Source: Zunongwangia endophytica
GTDB lineage: Bacteria; Bacteroidota; Bacteroidia; Flavobacteriales; Flavobacteriaceae
Direction of reading: 5' to 3'
Length of the DNA stretch: 64,000 nucleotides
NCBI RefSeq assembly: GCF_030409505.1
Contig: NZ_JAUFPZ010000002.1
Span: 4,222,501-4,286,500, forward strand
In this document: in pieces, positions 45,281-55,685 of the stretch
Layout: every line of letters begins with the position of its first letter
Numbering within the stretch: the stretch's first letter is position 1
Notes under the pieces: model-generated
Databases searched by the model: none
What the model saw: the letters and a program-made list of their open reading frames with translations, nothing else
What the model was told of the DNA's origin: nothing
Translations under genes and position numbers: made by a program

Positions 45281-46969
45281 ATGAAATTAGTTAAAAATAT
45301 AGTTATTCTTTTTCTTATAGTTCCATTACTAACAATCGTTTCATGTAACGATGAACTTATGGAAATAAATGAAAACCCCAACGGGGTAGAATCTGGTGTG
45401 GTAGATCCAAATTTACTAATTAGCTCTGTCATGACAGGGTTAGCTACAAGTTCAACTGCACGAGGATATGCTGGTGATACAGGAGCTGGCTCCCAATACA
45501 TACAAAAAGACTCTTGGTCTGATAATCGTTACGACTGGCAAACAGGTAGTATATGGTCTTCTAATTACAATTTGTTACGAACTAATAAAGTAGCTCGCGA
45601 AAGAGCTGTAGCTCTAGGATTACCCTTTCATGAAGGAGTTACTTTGATTTTAAAATCAATGTTATTTGGTAATTTGACCGATTTTTATGGTGATATTCCA
45701 TATTCTAAAGCATTAAATGGTAAAGATCTAGACGGAGAAAGACCAGAATACGATAAACAAGAAACTGTTTATAAAGCTATAATAGCAGATTTAGAGCTGG
45801 CTTCAGATCTTTTAGAAGGATCTAATTTTGAAGGTGTTATGGAAAGTCAGGATTTGTTTTATGGAGGAGATGCCTCTAAATGGCAAAAATTAGCAAATTC
45901 TCTAGCATTACGCTACTATATGCGTTTATCGGAGAAACTACCTTCTTTTGCTAGAGAGGGAGCGGTTAAGACACTTTCTAAACCATTGATGAATAATATT
46001 GAGGACGAACTTGTATTGGACTATATTGGAGGTATAGAAAGTCAATCTTGGCCAAATAGCGGTCAATTTGGTTCAGCTTCAGAGTTTCACAGAGTTAAAC
46101 CATGTACTACTTTAACAGATAAATTAAAAGACTTAAAAGACCCTAGAATTTCAATCTGGTTTGCACCTGTCGAGGTTCCAACTAAAATTGTATCAGCTAA
46201 TGAAATGCCCGGCGAAGAGGATATCGTAGAAACCGGTGGTATTCGATACATTAAGGAAGAAACTTTGGAAGCTAATAATTATGCAATATATACTCCAGAA
46301 TCTTATAGCGACGATTTAAAGGATGGAAAAATCCTAATCGACACCAGTAGTGTATATGTTGGTTTGCCCGTAGCTGTTAGTGGTGTAGATCCGTATCAAT
46401 ATAACTTAAATTCTGAAGGTTCAAGAGGGGGAACTAACGCTTATGTTTCTAATATGAATGAAGTTTTTAATCAAAAAGACGATGGAGGAAATCTCTTAAA
46501 AGCAAGGTTGTTTTCTTATGCTGAATTATCTTTTTTAAAAGCAGAAGCAGCCTTAAAAGGATGGGGTTCTAGTGCAGAAGAAAATTATCTAGAAGGTATT
46601 AAAGCATCGTTAGAGGTGTGGGGCCTTGCAGATTATTATGACGATTATATTAATAATACCGAAGTTAGTTTTAATGGAACATTAGCACAGATAATGGAGC
46701 AAAAATGGATTGCCAATATGTTTAATGGGGATGAAGCTTATATGGATTGGAGAAGGACAGGATTCCCCAATCTAAATCCTGGGCCATTTGCTAGAGAAGA
46801 AGTGATGCCTCTAAGATTTACTTATCCCGACGATGAAATTAATAACAACAGTGTGAATAATTCGCTGGGGGCTGCTTCTCTAGAAGCGACTCCTTACAGC
46901 AGTACAGATTCAAATGATAGTCCGTATGCGCGTCCTTGGATTGTACAAGATGTAACAGAACCATGGTAA
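45281..46969 (+). CDS. susD: SusD/RagB-family glycan-binding lipoprotein
   Basis: About 562 residues from the ATG at 45281; an upstream frame from 45251 overlaps susC and would precede the lipoprotein signal (lipobox IVSC). It is a surface SusD of the SusD-like_2 kind, with NENPNGVESGVVDPNLL at the N terminus, helical TPR-like repeats and a C-terminal YMDWRRTGFPNL region. It captures glycans and lids the SusC barrel. It ends 42 bp before a strong terminator. Confidence 0.93.
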   Translation: MKLVKNIVILFLIVPLLTIVSCNDELMEINENPNGVESGVVDPNLLISSVMTGLATSSTARGYAGDTGAGSQYIQKDSWSDNRYDWQTGSIWSSNYNLLRTNKVARERAVALGLPFHEGVTLILKSMLFGNLTDFYGDIPYSKALNGKDLDGERPEYDKQETVYKAIIADLELASDLLEGSNFEGVMESQDLFYGGDASKWQKLANSLALRYYMRLSEKLPSFAREGAVKTLSKPLMNNIEDELVLDYIGGIESQSWPNSGQFGSASEFHRVKPCTTLTDKLKDLKDPRISIWFAPVEVPTKIVSANEMPGEEDIVETGGIRYIKEETLEANNYAIYTPESYSDDLKDGKILIDTSSVYVGLPVAVSGVDPYQYNLNSEGSRGGTNAYVSNMNEVFNQKDDGGNLLKARLFSYAELSFLKAEAALKGWGSSAEENYLEGIKASLEVWGLADYYDDYINNTEVSFNGTLAQIMEQKWIANMFNGDEAYMDWRRTGFPNLNPGPFAREEVMPLRFTYPDDEINNNSVNNSLGAASLEATPYSSTDSNDSPYARPWIVQDVTEPW

Positions 46970-47010
46970 TTTTTATAGTTTAATTGTGTGATTTGAATAG
47001 TTGTTTACTT

Positions 47011-47041
47011 AAAATTGCCTGGGAATTCTCAGGCAATTTTT
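47011..47041 (+). terminator. Terminator of susCD
   Basis: A perfect 11-bp stem AAAATTGCCTG / CAGGCAATTTT with an 8-nt loop and a following T. It ends the susCD transcript. Confidence 0.8.
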
Positions 47042-47757
47042 GTTGATTTCAATAAGTAAATTTCAGACTTCGAATTAATTATATTGAAATAATAGTCTGG
47101 GTTAATAACATCCAATATTCTAGAAGTTAGATTTTTTTAAAAGATACCTTGCTTAATATTCAATTATAGGTTTAATAATTTTTTTTCTTTTATAGCTGAA
47201 ATTCAAATAAGTAGTATGAAACAAAGAACTTCAGTAGTCATGTCATTTTTACTAATACAATTTTTTAAATTTTACCTGTACTATGCAAAAAATGAAAAAT
47301 TGGGATGCCTAAATCTTTCTGAAGTAATTATATTGATTTTAAAAGAAGTGAAATACAAATTCATAAAGTTACAATCTAAGTTATCGTTAGAAAAAATAAA
47401 AAAGATAAGATCGCTTAAAATCACTTTTGATGATCCAGAAGAAGAAGATTTAAATTGGGAGAAAGCAATCTAAAACAACCGGTTTTTAATTATTGAAAAT
47501 GTAAAATTTGGATAGGTTTTTTGTATTCGTAGGGCGAAAATAAGTTGTAGTGACTCGACTAAAACCTCAGCGCTGAAAGAACTACACAATTTATTTAACT
47601 CCTTCTTTTATAATTATCTAGAGTGGTTTTAGGTACATTAAAATTAACTGTTTCAGCCGAAGTATTCAGTATTATAAAAATTCTTGGTATAGATAATGGT
47701 ATTAATATGGTTTGATAACTATCTCAATATTAGATTCAGCATAAATAAAGTATTTTG
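47042..47757. other. Spacer with one doubtful ORF
   Basis: A frame at 47216-47473 (plus) could encode 85 residues that start hydrophobic and end in an acidic tail (TFDDPEEEDLNWEKAI). I recognise no family and the composition is that of AT-rich spacer, so I do not call it a gene with confidence. Nothing else is visible. Confidence 0.35.
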
Positions 47758-50001
47758 CTAGTTGAGTTGTTGAGGTTCACTAATCACTCCTAAATAACGC
47801 CCCATCCAATAGGGAAGAAGCCAAATATCACCCGCTGAATATTCTTTGTTGCCGTCGCTACCTACTTTATCTAAGCTGAACATATTGGAATTATGCCGTT
47901 GCACACGTCGTTCATCTGGTGGCAGCACTTCTTTAATGCTTTGTGCTCTAAAATTAGGAGCAATGAATTCAATATCTTCTCTATGGCTGTTTTTTACATC
48001 CCATGAAATTAAATCTAAAGGATGTTCTTTTAGGTACCACACGGCTTCATCAAGGTCAAATTTAGAAGTGCCGGTCAAAGCTGTTATAATATTCCAAGCG
48101 CCATCTTTTTCTGGACGTTCTACTTCCCAATGATCAAGAATAGCCTTTTTGTATTTCGTTTTCAAGGTATCATTGAAGGCATATTTATATAGACCCCAAT
48201 ATCCTAAAAAGTACATTTCATCATCAGAATGGTTCCATGATTCTGAAAGCATTTTACTCCAATCATCGGCGTCGCTTGGTGCTGAAGCAATTTGATCCAT
48301 AGGCCTCATTAAGTTTTCTAAATATCCGTGCTTGTTTATAAGGTTGAGCGCCTTTTCTTTATATTCTTCTTTTCCGGTAAAATGGTAAGCTGTTTGTAGC
48401 ATCCCAATAATATTAGAGGAGTTTATTTTTCTGTCTCCTACCATTTTTGGTCTGGCATTTATATATTTTGGATTCCATTTTCCCCAAGTAGTTGGCTTTC
48501 CATCAAAATCTACCATATATAAATCATTACTTACAATGTGATTCATTAAGGTATCGATAAGGATTATTGCACGATCTTTTAAATCGTCATCCATTAATTC
48601 GGCAATAACGCTGTAAGCAAATATATGGCCTATAACTTCATCGCTGCTTGTGGTCGATTTCCAATCCCATTCAGGATCAGTAGCATGTTGCCATCTATCT
48701 GGATTGTTAAGTTTTTCGATATATCCACTTCGCTCGAAAGATCGAGAAGGAAAACCGGGAACGGGATTAATACTGAATAAGCGTTCCATGGATTCCATGG
48801 ATTCACGACAGTTTTGTAATGCTTCATCTGATTTTGTTACAGAATACCTAAAAGCTTCGGCAGCGAGATACATCGATGTCCATAACCCATCATTGTCAGA
48901 ATCAGATAATCTACCAGAGTCTATATTCCCATTGTTCATATCGACAAGAGTAGCATTTAAACCCAATCGAATATGTCGATCTCTTACTTGATCTTCATAG
49001 TATTGAGCTTTGTCAAAAAGAGTCATTTTTTTAAATTCAATTTGGCCTAAACCAGCATCTGTTACAATCAAAATAGATTCATCTTTTCCTTGCGAGATGT
49101 GTTTTACATTGTTGCTTGGTAACCAGCGCTTACCGTAATAGTAATCAAATTTGCCATCATTACGCAATTTGAAGGCACCTTGAGAAGAACCGAACCATAA
49201 ACTTTCATTAATGGTACTAATACATGTTATATCATTTACAGGTAATTTATTTTTTATCGTTCCATCTATTTTGCTGGTTGTTGTATCTATTTCTGCATAT
49301 CCATGTGATGTTCCTACAATTAATTTACCGCTGAATAGTGTGAAGGATGTTAATTCTTCCTCTTGTTCTATAGTTGTTAATATATTTTTATTTGGATCGA
49401 AGCTTGAAACACTATGGGTTCCTAAAATCCAAAATAATTTGTTAGAAGAATCGTACAATATCTCTAAAACTTCATCACCGATATCTCCTTTCCATCCCGC
49501 TCCATCTTTTGAAAGAAGTTGTAATATTTTACCATCGCTGATTAAAAACTCGAAGTTATCGCTACCAGCAAAAAGTTTCGCTTGGGTAAGATCATGAGTT
49601 ATATATAGATCGCCCGCCCAAGCATTGCTAAATACTGATTTATCATCTAAATACACAAACTGATTTTTATATACCAAAAAGCTACTTATTTTTTTATTTG
49701 TAAGAGGTCTATAAGTTTTATCTTTAACTAGCGTGCCGGGGTATAAAAATTGTCCATCATGGGTGCGTAAAATACCATCACTAGAAAGTAATTGTATCAC
49801 CCCATTCCTGTCCATATAAGCTTCAGAAATCTTTTGATCATCTGCGGAATTATATTTTATACTATAATCTTGCTGGTAGGGGGTGTCTTTATAAGCTGAA
49901 ACATTAACTACTTGATCTGGTTTTGTTTTGTTAATAGAATCACCACAGGATAAAAGAAGTATAGAAATAAATAAAAGATAATATGATTTATTTTTTTTCA
50001 T
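47758..50001 (-). CDS. Lipoprotein with propeller and alpha-helical catalytic-type domain
   Basis: About 747 residues from the ATG at 50001. Lipobox LLSC (about Cys22). Residues about 60-340 form blades of a sensor-type propeller (SSDGILRTHDGQFLYPGT, NESLWFGSSQGAFKLRNDGK). Residues about 350-750 are helical, with GRLSDSDNDGLWTSMYLAAE, SSDEVIGHIFAYSVIAELMD and LPYWMGRYLG, resembling an (alpha/alpha)6 glycosidase or lyase toroid. No named family was recognised. It sits opposite the susCD genes, so a surface glycan-active enzyme is likely. Confidence 0.65.
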   Translation of the reverse strand: MKKNKSYYLLFISILLLSCGDSINKTKPDQVVNVSAYKDTPYQQDYSIKYNSADDQKISEAYMDRNGVIQLLSSDGILRTHDGQFLYPGTLVKDKTYRPLTNKKISSFLVYKNQFVYLDDKSVFSNAWAGDLYITHDLTQAKLFAGSDNFEFLISDGKILQLLSKDGAGWKGDIGDEVLEILYDSSNKLFWILGTHSVSSFDPNKNILTTIEQEEELTSFTLFSGKLIVGTSHGYAEIDTTTSKIDGTIKNKLPVNDITCISTINESLWFGSSQGAFKLRNDGKFDYYYGKRWLPSNNVKHISQGKDESILIVTDAGLGQIEFKKMTLFDKAQYYEDQVRDRHIRLGLNATLVDMNNGNIDSGRLSDSDNDGLWTSMYLAAEAFRYSVTKSDEALQNCRESMESMERLFSINPVPGFPSRSFERSGYIEKLNNPDRWQHATDPEWDWKSTTSSDEVIGHIFAYSVIAELMDDDLKDRAIILIDTLMNHIVSNDLYMVDFDGKPTTWGKWNPKYINARPKMVGDRKINSSNIIGMLQTAYHFTGKEEYKEKALNLINKHGYLENLMRPMDQIASAPSDADDWSKMLSESWNHSDDEMYFLGYWGLYKYAFNDTLKTKYKKAILDHWEVERPEKDGAWNIITALTGTSKFDLDEAVWYLKEHPLDLISWDVKNSHREDIEFIAPNFRAQSIKEVLPPDERRVQRHNSNMFSLDKVGSDGNKEYSAGDIWLLPYWMGRYLGVISEPQQLN

Positions 50002-50010
50002 AGGGGTCAT

Positions 50011-50520
50011 AATTTATAGTACATACTTGAATCGAATTATCTATCAACAATCAAATATTGCAACGTCTGCAAACAAATTAACTAATTTAAAAAGTGTACT
50101 GCCACTTATATTTTATATGGTTTGCATAGAATTTTGACTAAAATTCATGATTTTTAAATTCAGGGTGAACTAATTATAAAAGTGTATTCTATTTTTTGAT
50201 TGTTACCAGAATGATTTCTAGATATTGAATTCTATTCTTGAACTCTCTGCGCGATCTAATGTTTTTTTTATTTTAGATTCGGGGCATTTTGAGAATTCAA
50301 AATCATTTTGTGGTGATCATAATTATAGTGATTTTAGTCCCTTGGGTAGTATTCTATGTAGACCAGTCAAAATAAATGTAGTGTAAGTGCTAAGCTGACC
50401 ATTATATTTGTATTGAAGTAGATAGATGAATTTAGATTCAGAAATATCTAAGTTTAGATTTACTATAAGCATTAGGGATACTTCACTTCAAAAAATAGAA
50501 AATCTAATTTTTTCAAAATA
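50011..50520. other. Divergent intergenic region
   Basis: 510 bp between the lipoprotein gene (minus) and the phosphoesterase gene (plus). TATATTTG at 50403-50410 fits the TAnnTTTG -7 element and would give a 5' UTR of about 100 nt for the phosphoesterase. Nothing else is recognised. Confidence 0.4.
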
Positions 50521-51483
50521 ATGACCAATATTAAAAATAAAAATTCTGGGCGTAGAGCATTTATAACTCGTTCAGGATTAGCTTTAGCTTCTTTTCCATT
50601 TTTATCTAAATCTTGCCAAAATTCATCTAAAGAGCCTAAAGAAGAATCAAGTGAAACTTCTTTTGAATTTGCTTTTTTAACGGATATTCATATCAAACCT
50701 GAAATGAATGCTCCTAAAGGTTTTCAAATGGCCATAAACAAAGTAAACGAGTTAAATCCAGACTTTGTTTTAACCGGAGGAGACTTGGTTTACGATGTTA
50801 TGCGTGGAGATCATAAGAAGAGCGAATCACTTTTTGATTTATATAAACAATTGATTCAGGGATTTAAAATGCCAGTATATAATTGTATAGGAAATCATGA
50901 TTTGTTTGGTATATATGAAGAAAGTCCTGAAGATGAGAACCACCCAGATTATAAATATGGAATGTGGGAAAGACATTTTGGAGATTCTTATTATTCTTTT
51001 GATCACAAAGGATGGCACTTTGTTACGTTAAATTCTTTAGACGTGACCCATGATAAAAAATATAAAGGGTTTTTTAACCAAGATCAGTTAGAATGGTTAA
51101 AAGAGGATCTCAAAAAAGTCAATAATTCTACCCCTATTGTGATTACCACCCATATACCTATGATTTGTACATATTCCCAATTGAACGGAGAGGGAGGTAG
51201 TCGTACAGTTGCTAATGCTTTTGAAGTATTTATAATATTAGAAGCTTATAATTTGAAATTAGTATTACAAGGACATATTCATTGGAAGGAATACGGAGAT
51301 GTGAATGATAGATTCCAATTCTTAACTGGAGGTTCTATAGCAGGAAATGGTTGGAAAGGCCGCAGACATAATACCAAAGAGGGCTTTGTGAAAATAAAGG
51401 TAGAAAGCGAGGATTTTTCGTGGGAATATGTTGATCACGGTTGGGAAGATGAACGGCTTAAAGCAGAGAACCGTGCAATATGA
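50521..51483 (+). CDS. Exported metallophosphoesterase
   Basis: A 320-residue calcineurin-like phosphoesterase. The N terminus has a twin-Arg stretch (GRRAFITRSGLALASFPFL) and a Cys near residue 32, so it may be a Tat-exported lipoprotein. The metal motifs are LTDIHIKP, GGDLVYD, GNHDLFG, TTHIPM and LQGHIHW, the full class III set. It hydrolyses a phosphomonoester or phosphodiester. It is encoded alone, next to the AraC gene on the opposite strand. Confidence 0.9.
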   Translation: MTNIKNKNSGRRAFITRSGLALASFPFLSKSCQNSSKEPKEESSETSFEFAFLTDIHIKPEMNAPKGFQMAINKVNELNPDFVLTGGDLVYDVMRGDHKKSESLFDLYKQLIQGFKMPVYNCIGNHDLFGIYEESPEDENHPDYKYGMWERHFGDSYYSFDHKGWHFVTLNSLDVTHDKKYKGFFNQDQLEWLKEDLKKVNNSTPIVITTHIPMICTYSQLNGEGGSRTVANAFEVFIILEAYNLKLVLQGHIHWKEYGDVNDRFQFLTGGSIAGNGWKGRRHNTKEGFVKIKVESEDFSWEYVDHGWEDERLKAENRAI

Positions 51484-51544
51484 GATGCAATGACAATTTA
51501 AAAGTAAGAACCTAGTTTTGAAATACGTATCTCTTAAATAGATG

Positions 51545-52393
51545 TTATCTGAAGTTTTTTCTATACTCTGTAGGGGTTACACCCATACTTACCTTAAAAT
51601 AGTGGTTAAAATTAGCTAGATTATTATAGCCACTTTCGTAACAAATTTCAGTGATTTGCTTATCTGTTTTAGCTAAAAGTTTGGCCGCCATTCCTACTCG
51701 TACATTTTTAACATATTCCATAAATGTAATACCTGTTTTTTTCTTGAAGAACCTACAGAAAGAACTTGGAGCCATATTTAGTACAGAGGATGCTTCTTCC
51801 AGATTAATACCTTCCTGAATATTTAAAAACACGTACTCATAAACTTTATTGATTTTTTCAATATTTTTTGAGAATACAGAAGATTGATTCAAAGGATTCG
51901 ATAATTTTTTTCGGTCTTTAATCTTTAATAAGAGATTAAAAATCCTCAATAATCCTATATAATATTCCAAGCCTTCACTTTGGGAAAGTCCTATTAAGAT
52001 TTCACGTATTTCATAATCATTTTCGACTTTAAAATGAATACCTCGACTCGCTTGTTTGATTAAGAGAAGAATATTTTGGAGTTCTGGCATTTTGAAATAC
52101 TCATTTAATAATAATTCTTCTGAAAAATGAGTCACTATGCAATTAGGCTCTTCATTTTTTTCTCTATCTAGAAGTTCCCAACAATGTGGCAACTCAGCAC
52201 CTAACAACACTAGATCTCCTTTTTCAAAATTAGAAATGTTATCGCCAACAATTCTTCTGCCTGTCCCAGATGCTATATAATTTAGTTCAATGTTTTTATG
52301 AGAGTGTATTATAGTTTCGCCAGAAAGCGCAATTTCTCTGGTAATAAATGAGTGGTTATTTGGGATATATATTTTGTCAAAAATAAATTCCAT
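51545..52393 (-). CDS. AraC-family transcriptional regulator
   Basis: About 282 residues from the ATG at 52393; an upstream start at 52420 is possible. The N-terminal cupin-type sensor (EIALSGETIIHSHKNIELNY, GDLVLLGAELPHCWE) is followed by two HTH motifs (INLEEASSVLNMAPSSFCRF and ITEICYESGYNNLANFNHYF). The cupin fold suggests a small sugar-like ligand. It probably controls the surrounding phosphoesterase and sugar genes. Confidence 0.9.
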   Translation of the reverse strand: MEFIFDKIYIPNNHSFITREIALSGETIIHSHKNIELNYIASGTGRRIVGDNISNFEKGDLVLLGAELPHCWELLDREKNEEPNCIVTHFSEELLLNEYFKMPELQNILLLIKQASRGIHFKVENDYEIREILIGLSQSEGLEYYIGLLRIFNLLLKIKDRKKLSNPLNQSSVFSKNIEKINKVYEYVFLNIQEGINLEEASSVLNMAPSSFCRFFKKKTGITFMEYVKNVRVGMAAKLLAKTDKQITEICYESGYNNLANFNHYFKVSMGVTPTEYRKNFR

Positions 52394-52420
52394 GTGCTGT
52401 AATATTAACTCTTGGTTCAA

Positions 52421-52900
52421 TATTACATATAAAATTTATCCCTAATGGTTAAGATTCTATGAGATAATCGTAAAATAATTGTATTAATCTTATTCGCTTT
52501 TATATTCTTTTGCTCTTGAAAGAGAGGGTGAGATCTAGGCTAATATTCCATTATTCGGAGTTTAAATTTTTGAAAGCAATACGGCTTGGAATTAATTTTC
52601 AGCTATAAATTATTTTAAATTATCTAGTTATAGGTATTCAACTTATTTAAGTGAGAAAATTGAAGCTTATCTCTTTTATAAAGATTATTTGAATTCGTTG
52701 TTAAGGTAAGGTGTTACGCTAGCTTTTAGAATTATTCCTTAAATAACCTTATGGTAATTAATTTATCACAAAATAGTAATGTACAATTGAAGCCCGTTTA
52801 TCCTAAAGACAGTAATATGTTTAAAATCTTTTCATCAGAATAAAACGGTTTTTAAACAAATAGAATAGAGGTATTAAATTTCAATAAAATAGTATTTAAA
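52421..52900. other. Divergent intergenic region
   Basis: 480 AT-rich bp between the AraC gene and the acid-phosphatase-like gene. No coding fragment or convincing operator was seen. Confidence 0.4.
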
Positions 52901-54292
52901 ATGCAAAAATGTCTACAAGCATTATCAGTGGTGATATTGCTTAATTTTACACTACATGCACAACATAAGCACTCAGATAGCTTAACCCATCATCATTCAC
53001 ATTACACAGAACATGTTGAAACGCCGGCTCACAAATTAATATTTCCTTCAAGCACTCCAGATCGTATTATATCTAATCTTACAGAAGATCAAGCACATAC
53101 CTTTGCTGTGAATTGGCGTACAGATCAGCAGGTTTTAAATGGGGTAGTAGAAGTAGCGCTAGCAACTGATGGCCCGGAGTTTTTACTAGATGGTGTTCGT
53201 AGAATAGATGCCATATCAGAGAAAATTGAAAATCAAAATAGAAATGAAGCGCTGGTTAAAGCTACTTACCATTCTGCTTTGGTTACAGATTTATTGCCAA
53301 ATACGACCTATGTATATAGAGTAGGTAATGGCGAAAAAAATGATGACTATTGGAGCGAATGGTTTCAAATTAAAACCGCTAAAACAGGGAGCGAAGAGCC
53401 CTTTAGCTTTATTTATTTTGGAGATGCTCAAAACAATATAAAGTCATTATGGTCTAGAGTTATACGCAGTTCATATCGTAAATTTCCAAAAGTTGATTTT
53501 ATGCTTCATGCAGGAGATTTGATTAATGACCGAGACTCTAATCTAGAATGGGGAGAATGGTTTTATGCAGGTAGCTTTATTCATGCCACAGTACCTAGTG
53601 TAATGACTCCAGGTAACCATGAATACAGGGATGGTGTTTTAACTTCTCTTTGGAAACCTCAATTTACACTTCCTGAAAATGGACCTACAGAGGATTTGAA
53701 AGAAACCTGCTTTTCTATCGATTATCAGGATATGAAATTGATTTCGATAGATAGTGAAGCTTTTGATGAAAGTATGGAATCAAGAAATGCACAAATAGAA
53801 TGGTTGGAATCTGTATTAAAGTCAAATACAAAAAAATGGATAACTATTTTTACACATTATCCGGTATATTCAACTGCTGAAGGGCGTGATAATTGGGAAC
53901 TACGAGAAGCTATAAAACCACTTATAGATAAATACAAAGTAGATTTGGTATTACAAGGGCATGATCATACATATGCAAGAGGTTTTCCTGAAAATAAGGG
54001 TAAAGGGCTAACAGTTGTGAAAGATATAGGTACTGTGTATGCAGTATCGGTAAGTGGACCAAAAATGTATGAATCAAAAGACCAAAACTGGATGGTGAGA
54101 AGAGGAGAATATACTCAACTTTTTCAGATTATTACGGTTGCAGAGAATTCGATTAGTTATGGAGCATATACTCCAATAGGTACACTTTACGATTCCTTTA
54201 AAATCATCAAAAAAAATGGTAAAAAGAAATTGATAAATATGATGCCAAAAACTCCTACAAGATTAAAAGAAGATTTTGTGAAGCCAGATTAA
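52901..54292 (+). CDS. Purple-acid-phosphatase-like metallophosphoesterase
   Basis: A 463-residue exported protein. Sec signal about 1-20 is followed by a His-rich stretch (HKHSDSLTHHHSHYTEH) that may bind metal. A fibronectin-III-like domain (about 45-160, ITDLLPNTTYVYRVGNGE-type end) precedes the calcineurin-like catalytic domain with FGDAQNN, HAGDLIND, TPGNHEY, FTHYPVYS and LQGHDHTYAR. This is the purple acid phosphatase layout, including the Tyr next to the metal site. Substrates in the family include phosphomonoesters and phytate. A hairpin and the GDPD gene follow. Confidence 0.9.
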   Translation: MQKCLQALSVVILLNFTLHAQHKHSDSLTHHHSHYTEHVETPAHKLIFPSSTPDRIISNLTEDQAHTFAVNWRTDQQVLNGVVEVALATDGPEFLLDGVRRIDAISEKIENQNRNEALVKATYHSALVTDLLPNTTYVYRVGNGEKNDDYWSEWFQIKTAKTGSEEPFSFIYFGDAQNNIKSLWSRVIRSSYRKFPKVDFMLHAGDLINDRDSNLEWGEWFYAGSFIHATVPSVMTPGNHEYRDGVLTSLWKPQFTLPENGPTEDLKETCFSIDYQDMKLISIDSEAFDESMESRNAQIEWLESVLKSNTKKWITIFTHYPVYSTAEGRDNWELREAIKPLIDKYKVDLVLQGHDHTYARGFPENKGKGLTVVKDIGTVYAVSVSGPKMYESKDQNWMVRRGEYTQLFQIITVAENSISYGAYTPIGTLYDSFKIIKKNGKKKLINMMPKTPTRLKEDFVKPD

Positions 54293-54303
54293 GTATTCCC
54301 GCG

Positions 54304-54346
54304 AGCTATGAAAATATAAATACTTCTAGTTCATATTTTCATAGCT
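54304..54346 (+). terminator. Hairpin after acid-phosphatase-like gene
   Basis: A 14-bp perfect stem (AGCTATGAAAATAT and complement) with a 15-nt loop. The T-run normally found after it is lacking, so its terminator role is uncertain. Confidence 0.45.
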
Positions 54347-54418
54347 TGAATACAAAAATAAAAACAGTAATCAAAAAGCAACTTTCAATAATCAGTAGTA
54401 AAGTAAATCAAGTAAGTT

Positions 54419-55279
54419 ATGAAGATTTTTAAGCTGGTAATAGTAGGGATATTCTCCTTTTTTATTTCTTGTGCAGCACCCAAAATTTCTAGTAATCTCA
54501 AAGACACTATAGAAGTTTTTAACGATGCTAATTCAAAAATGATTTTGGTGGCTGCCCATAGGGGAGCACATTTAAATAATTTTGAAAATTCTATAGCATC
54601 CACAAAAAAAGCTATCCAAATTGGCGTAGATATCATAGAAGTAGACTTACGAACCACTAAAGATGGACATTTAGTTTTAATGCACGATTCTAAAATAGAT
54701 CGAACCACTACTGGTAATGGGGAAGTAGAGGAGATGACTTTAGCAGAAATTCGTCAATATCACTTAAAATCATCTTCTGGAAAAATAAGTGAGGAGTCTG
54801 TACCTACTTTCGAGGAGTTCTTAAAGATAACTAAGGGTAAAATTATGGTCGATCTAGATATGAAAACTGATAATGTGGAAGGAATTCTTACTAATGTAGC
54901 GAAAAATGCTATTGATAATGAAGTTTTATATTTTGATAATGATTATAATCAATTAAATAAAATTCAAAACTTAAAAAAATCAGCACAATTGATGCCTCGT
55001 GCATATTCATATCAGATGGCAGATTCGGCAATTACTCGGTTTAAGCCCGCTGTAATTCATATAGATGATAAATTTTATACTAGTAAAGTGGTAGAATTAA
55101 TTAAAAATAATAATGCCAAAATTTGGATAAACACTTTAGGGAAATTTGATTCTGAAATTCGAGAAGGAGAGATAGAAAATGTAATGAAAAAAATACTTAA
55201 GAACGGAGCCAATATTATACAGACCGATGAACCTGAAAAATTATTGGAGTTTTTAAAATCTAAGAATCTACATAATTAG
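54419..55279 (+). CDS. Glycerophosphodiester phosphodiesterase lipoprotein
   Basis: A 286-residue lipoprotein (lipobox FISC, about Cys18) with a GDPD TIM barrel. The catalytic motif is AHRGAHLNNFENS (His-Arg), metal residues are in IIEVDLRTTKDGHLVLMHD, and the barrel ends GANIIQTDEPEKLLEFL. It releases glycerol 3-phosphate and an alcohol from glycerophosphodiesters, probably at the outer membrane or in the periplasm. Together with the two phosphoesterases it makes this an organic-phosphate-using segment. Confidence 0.93.
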   Translation: MKIFKLVIVGIFSFFISCAAPKISSNLKDTIEVFNDANSKMILVAAHRGAHLNNFENSIASTKKAIQIGVDIIEVDLRTTKDGHLVLMHDSKIDRTTTGNGEVEEMTLAEIRQYHLKSSSGKISEESVPTFEEFLKITKGKIMVDLDMKTDNVEGILTNVAKNAIDNEVLYFDNDYNQLNKIQNLKKSAQLMPRAYSYQMADSAITRFKPAVIHIDDKFYTSKVVELIKNNNAKIWINTLGKFDSEIREGEIENVMKKILKNGANIIQTDEPEKLLEFLKSKNLHN

Positions 55280-55304
55280 ACTAATTTTTTATAATTTGAG
55301 TTAT

Positions 55305-55347
55305 AGTTTATAAAGGGTACTAGTATCCTTTATAAACTTTTCTTTTT
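55305..55347 (+). terminator. Terminator after GDPD gene
   Basis: A 12-bp perfect stem AGTTTATAAAGG / CCTTTATAAACT around a loop containing TACTAGTA, followed by TTTTCTTTTTTT. Confidence 0.75.
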
Positions 55348-55685
55348 TTATACGAAATCATTTTTTGAATTATTCTGCAATAACTTTTTATAGACTTCAT
55401 GTCTTTGATGATCTTTCAAAATCATTCTTCTTTTATAATTTTTTAAAATTTAATGCATTATGTAGGATAACTGTTGTTCTAAAAATGGAGAAATTTAGTG
55501 GTGTACTATAATATATGATTTAGATCAATTTTTAGATATGTATTAGTTTTAGCGCAGAGAATTCCTAATTCAAAATCTAAAAACTGTTCTATTATTAATT
55601 TACTAAAATCATCACAGCATTAAATTCTTGTAAACAAAATAGCTATTTTTGTTAAAAATATTGTTTTTGTACAAAACAACGTTTC
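55348..55685. other. Spacer upstream of ECF sigma gene
   Basis: About 340 bp with no gene. Just before the ATG at 55686 lies TTGTTTTTGTACAAAACAA (55662-55680), an imperfect dyad that could be a regulatory site. Confidence 0.35.
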
